A stretch of 64,000 nt of DNA from Rubrivivax sp. (GTDB taxonomy: Bacteria; Pseudomonadota; Gammaproteobacteria; Burkholderiales; Burkholderiaceae_C): contig SEFA01000019.1 in the NCBI GenBank assembly GCA_004210455.1, positions 1-64,000 of the forward strand. Reading direction: 5' to 3'. The position numbers and the translations under genes are program-made. Shown in pieces: positions 62,954-64,000 of the stretch. The notes beneath the pieces were generated by a model, which worked only from the letters and a program-made list of their open reading frames with translations, did no database searches and was not told where the DNA came from. The stretch's first letter is position 1; every line of letters starts with the position of its first letter.

Positions 62954-64000
62954 TCACCAGGTCTCGGGCAGACCGAGGATCGCGCAGGCGCGACGGGCGC
63001 TGGCGCGAGCATCCTCGGCGGTGGCGCCGATCACGTTGAGATGACCCATCTTGCGGCCGTGCCGCGCCTGGGCCTTGCCGTAGAGGTGCAGCTCGGCGCC
63101 GGGCAGCGCGAGCACGCCGGCCCAGTCGGGCGCCCGCTCGCGGCCGTCCGCGTCGAACCACAGATCGCCCAGCAGGTTCAGCATCACCACCGGCGAGTGC
63201 AGGCGCGGCTCGCGCAGCGGCAGCCCGGCCATCGCACGGACCTGCATCTCGAACTGCGAGATGTCGCAGGCGTTCATGGTGTAGTGACCGGAGTTGTGCG
63301 GGCGCGGCGCCATCTCGTTGACGATCAGTCGGCCGTCCTCCAGCACGAAGAACTCGACGCACAGCACGCCGACGTAAGCCATGCCGGTCGCGATCGCCGC
63401 GGCCGAGCGGCGCGCCTGCGCCTGCAGTGCCTCGTCGACGTCGGGCGCGGGCACCTCGGTGACCGCGAGGATGCCGTCGCGGTGCAGGTTCTGCTGGACC
63501 GGGAAGGTGACGACCTCTCCGTCGGCCCCGCGCACGACCAGCACGCTGAGCTCCAGCGCCAGCGGCAGCATCTGCTCGAGCACGCAGTCGACGCGGCCCA
63601 GCTCGTCGAAGGCGGCGGCGAGCTGCGCGGCGTCGGACACGCGGCGCTGGCCCTTGCCGTCGTAGCCGAGGCGGGCGGTCTTGAGGATGCCCGGCAGCAG
63701 CGTCGCCGGCACGGCGGCCAGTTCGGCCGCGTCGGCGCCGTGACGCAGCACCGCGTACGGCGCGCAGGGCACGCCGCTCGCGTCGAAGTGGGCCTTCTCA
63801 CGGGCGCGGTCCTGGCAGACCGCCACGGCCGCCGCGCCGGGCGCGACGGTGCGCGCGCGCGCCAGGTGCTCCAGCGCACGGGCCGGCACGTTCTCGAATT
63901 CGGTAGTGACCGCGTCGCAGCGGCGCGCCAGATCGTCCAGCGCCGCCGGATCCAGGTAATCCGCCTTCAGGTGCTCCTGCGCGACGGCGCCGGCGGGGCT
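62954..64000 (-). CDS. purK: 5-(carboxyamino)imidazole ribonucleotide synthase, C-terminal part (cut by window end)
   Basis: The last 348 residues of PurK; the N-terminus lies beyond the window. ATP-grasp features: TTEFENVPARALEHLA, REKAHFDASGVPCAPYAVL, GILKTARLGYDGKGQRRV, VLEQMLPLALELSVLVVRG, VNEMAPRPHNSGHYTMNACDISQFEMQVRA. It carboxylates AIR using ATP and bicarbonate in purine synthesis. The stop lies just before the tsaC start, so the two are probably co-transcribed. Confidence 0.95.
   Translation of the reverse strand, partial: SPAGAVAQEHLKADYLDPAALDDLARRCDAVTTEFENVPARALEHLARARTVAPGAAAVAVCQDRAREKAHFDASGVPCAPYAVLRHGADAAELAAVPATLLPGILKTARLGYDGKGQRRVSDAAQLAAAFDELGRVDCVLEQMLPLALELSVLVVRGADGEVVTFPVQQNLHRDGILAVTEVPAPDVDEALQAQARRSAAAIATGMAYVGVLCVEFFVLEDGRLIVNEMAPRPHNSGHYTMNACDISQFEMQVRAMAGLPLREPRLHSPVVMLNLLGDLWFDADGRERAPDWAGVLALPGAELHLYGKAQARHGRKMGHLNVIGATAEDARASARRACAILGLPETW

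Overview
This is a 64 kb stretch of a high-GC (about two-thirds G+C), gene-dense bacterial chromosome. Gene order and protein types point to a betaproteobacterium of the order Burkholderiales, most likely the Roseateles/Mitsuaria/Rubrivivax neighbourhood. That is inferred from an SAH riboswitch before ahcY-tlyA-metF, lpxL-dapF-DUF484-xerC divergent from metK, purK next to a Sua5-type tsaC, and a PEP-CTERM-like protein. No rRNA, tRNA, CRISPR array, phage or intact insertion sequence was seen.

Layout. 1-4.9 kb: N-terminus of a propeller-type sensor, a cupin, an ArsR-like regulator divergent from a zinc-type dehydrogenase, a MipA/OmpV porin-like protein and small hypothetical genes. 5.0-10.2 kb: a signalling cluster on the minus strand with two hybrid histidine kinases around a double-domain KaiC-like ATPase. 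10.5-15.5 kb: an accessory segment with a DUF7151/collagen-like/Asp-box lipoprotein, a lower-GC thioredoxin-like gene, a truncated IS30-type transposase and an OLD-family ATPase/Toprim nuclease. 15.6-25.8 kb: core genes glmS, an Lrp-type regulator, rlmI-like, an outer-membrane protein, xerC, DUF484, dapF, an lpxL-like acyltransferase and metK with a long structured leader. 26-28.1 kb: two tandem REC-GGDEF genes. 28.2-34.2 kb: a YcaQ-type glycosylase, an aldo/keto reductase, two tandem AraC regulators, a TonB-like anchor protein and an SDR.

34.4-41.1 kb: infA with a long leader, small proteins, a HAD phosphatase, and the SAH-riboswitch-controlled ahcY-tlyA-metF group followed by an OmpW protein. 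41.1-50.4 kb: a Xaa-Pro dipeptidase, two different 5-formyl-THF cyclo-ligase homologues, a TfoX-domain protein, a DUF2917/LysR pair, soluble lytic transglycosylase, GST, a PEP-CTERM-like peptide and cca. 50.4-64 kb: a broken gene remnant, an S9 peptidase, a chain of nearly overlapping genes (tsaB-rimI-udg-GGDEF/EAL-midA-like), OmpW, two secreted lipoprotein hydrolases, tsaC and purK (cut by the window end).

How it fits together. The window holds most of the activated-methyl cycle: metK makes SAM, ahcY removes SAH under SAH control, metF supplies methyl-THF, and two cyclo-ligase homologues feed the folate pool. Three c-di-GMP proteins and several sensor kinases make it signalling-rich. Items most worth a second look are the metK leader, the KaiC-like/kinase cluster, the OLD nuclease island, the multi-domain lipoprotein, the SEP-variant PEP-CTERM peptide with its perfect palindrome, and the nonsense-interrupted remnant at 50.5-50.8 kb.
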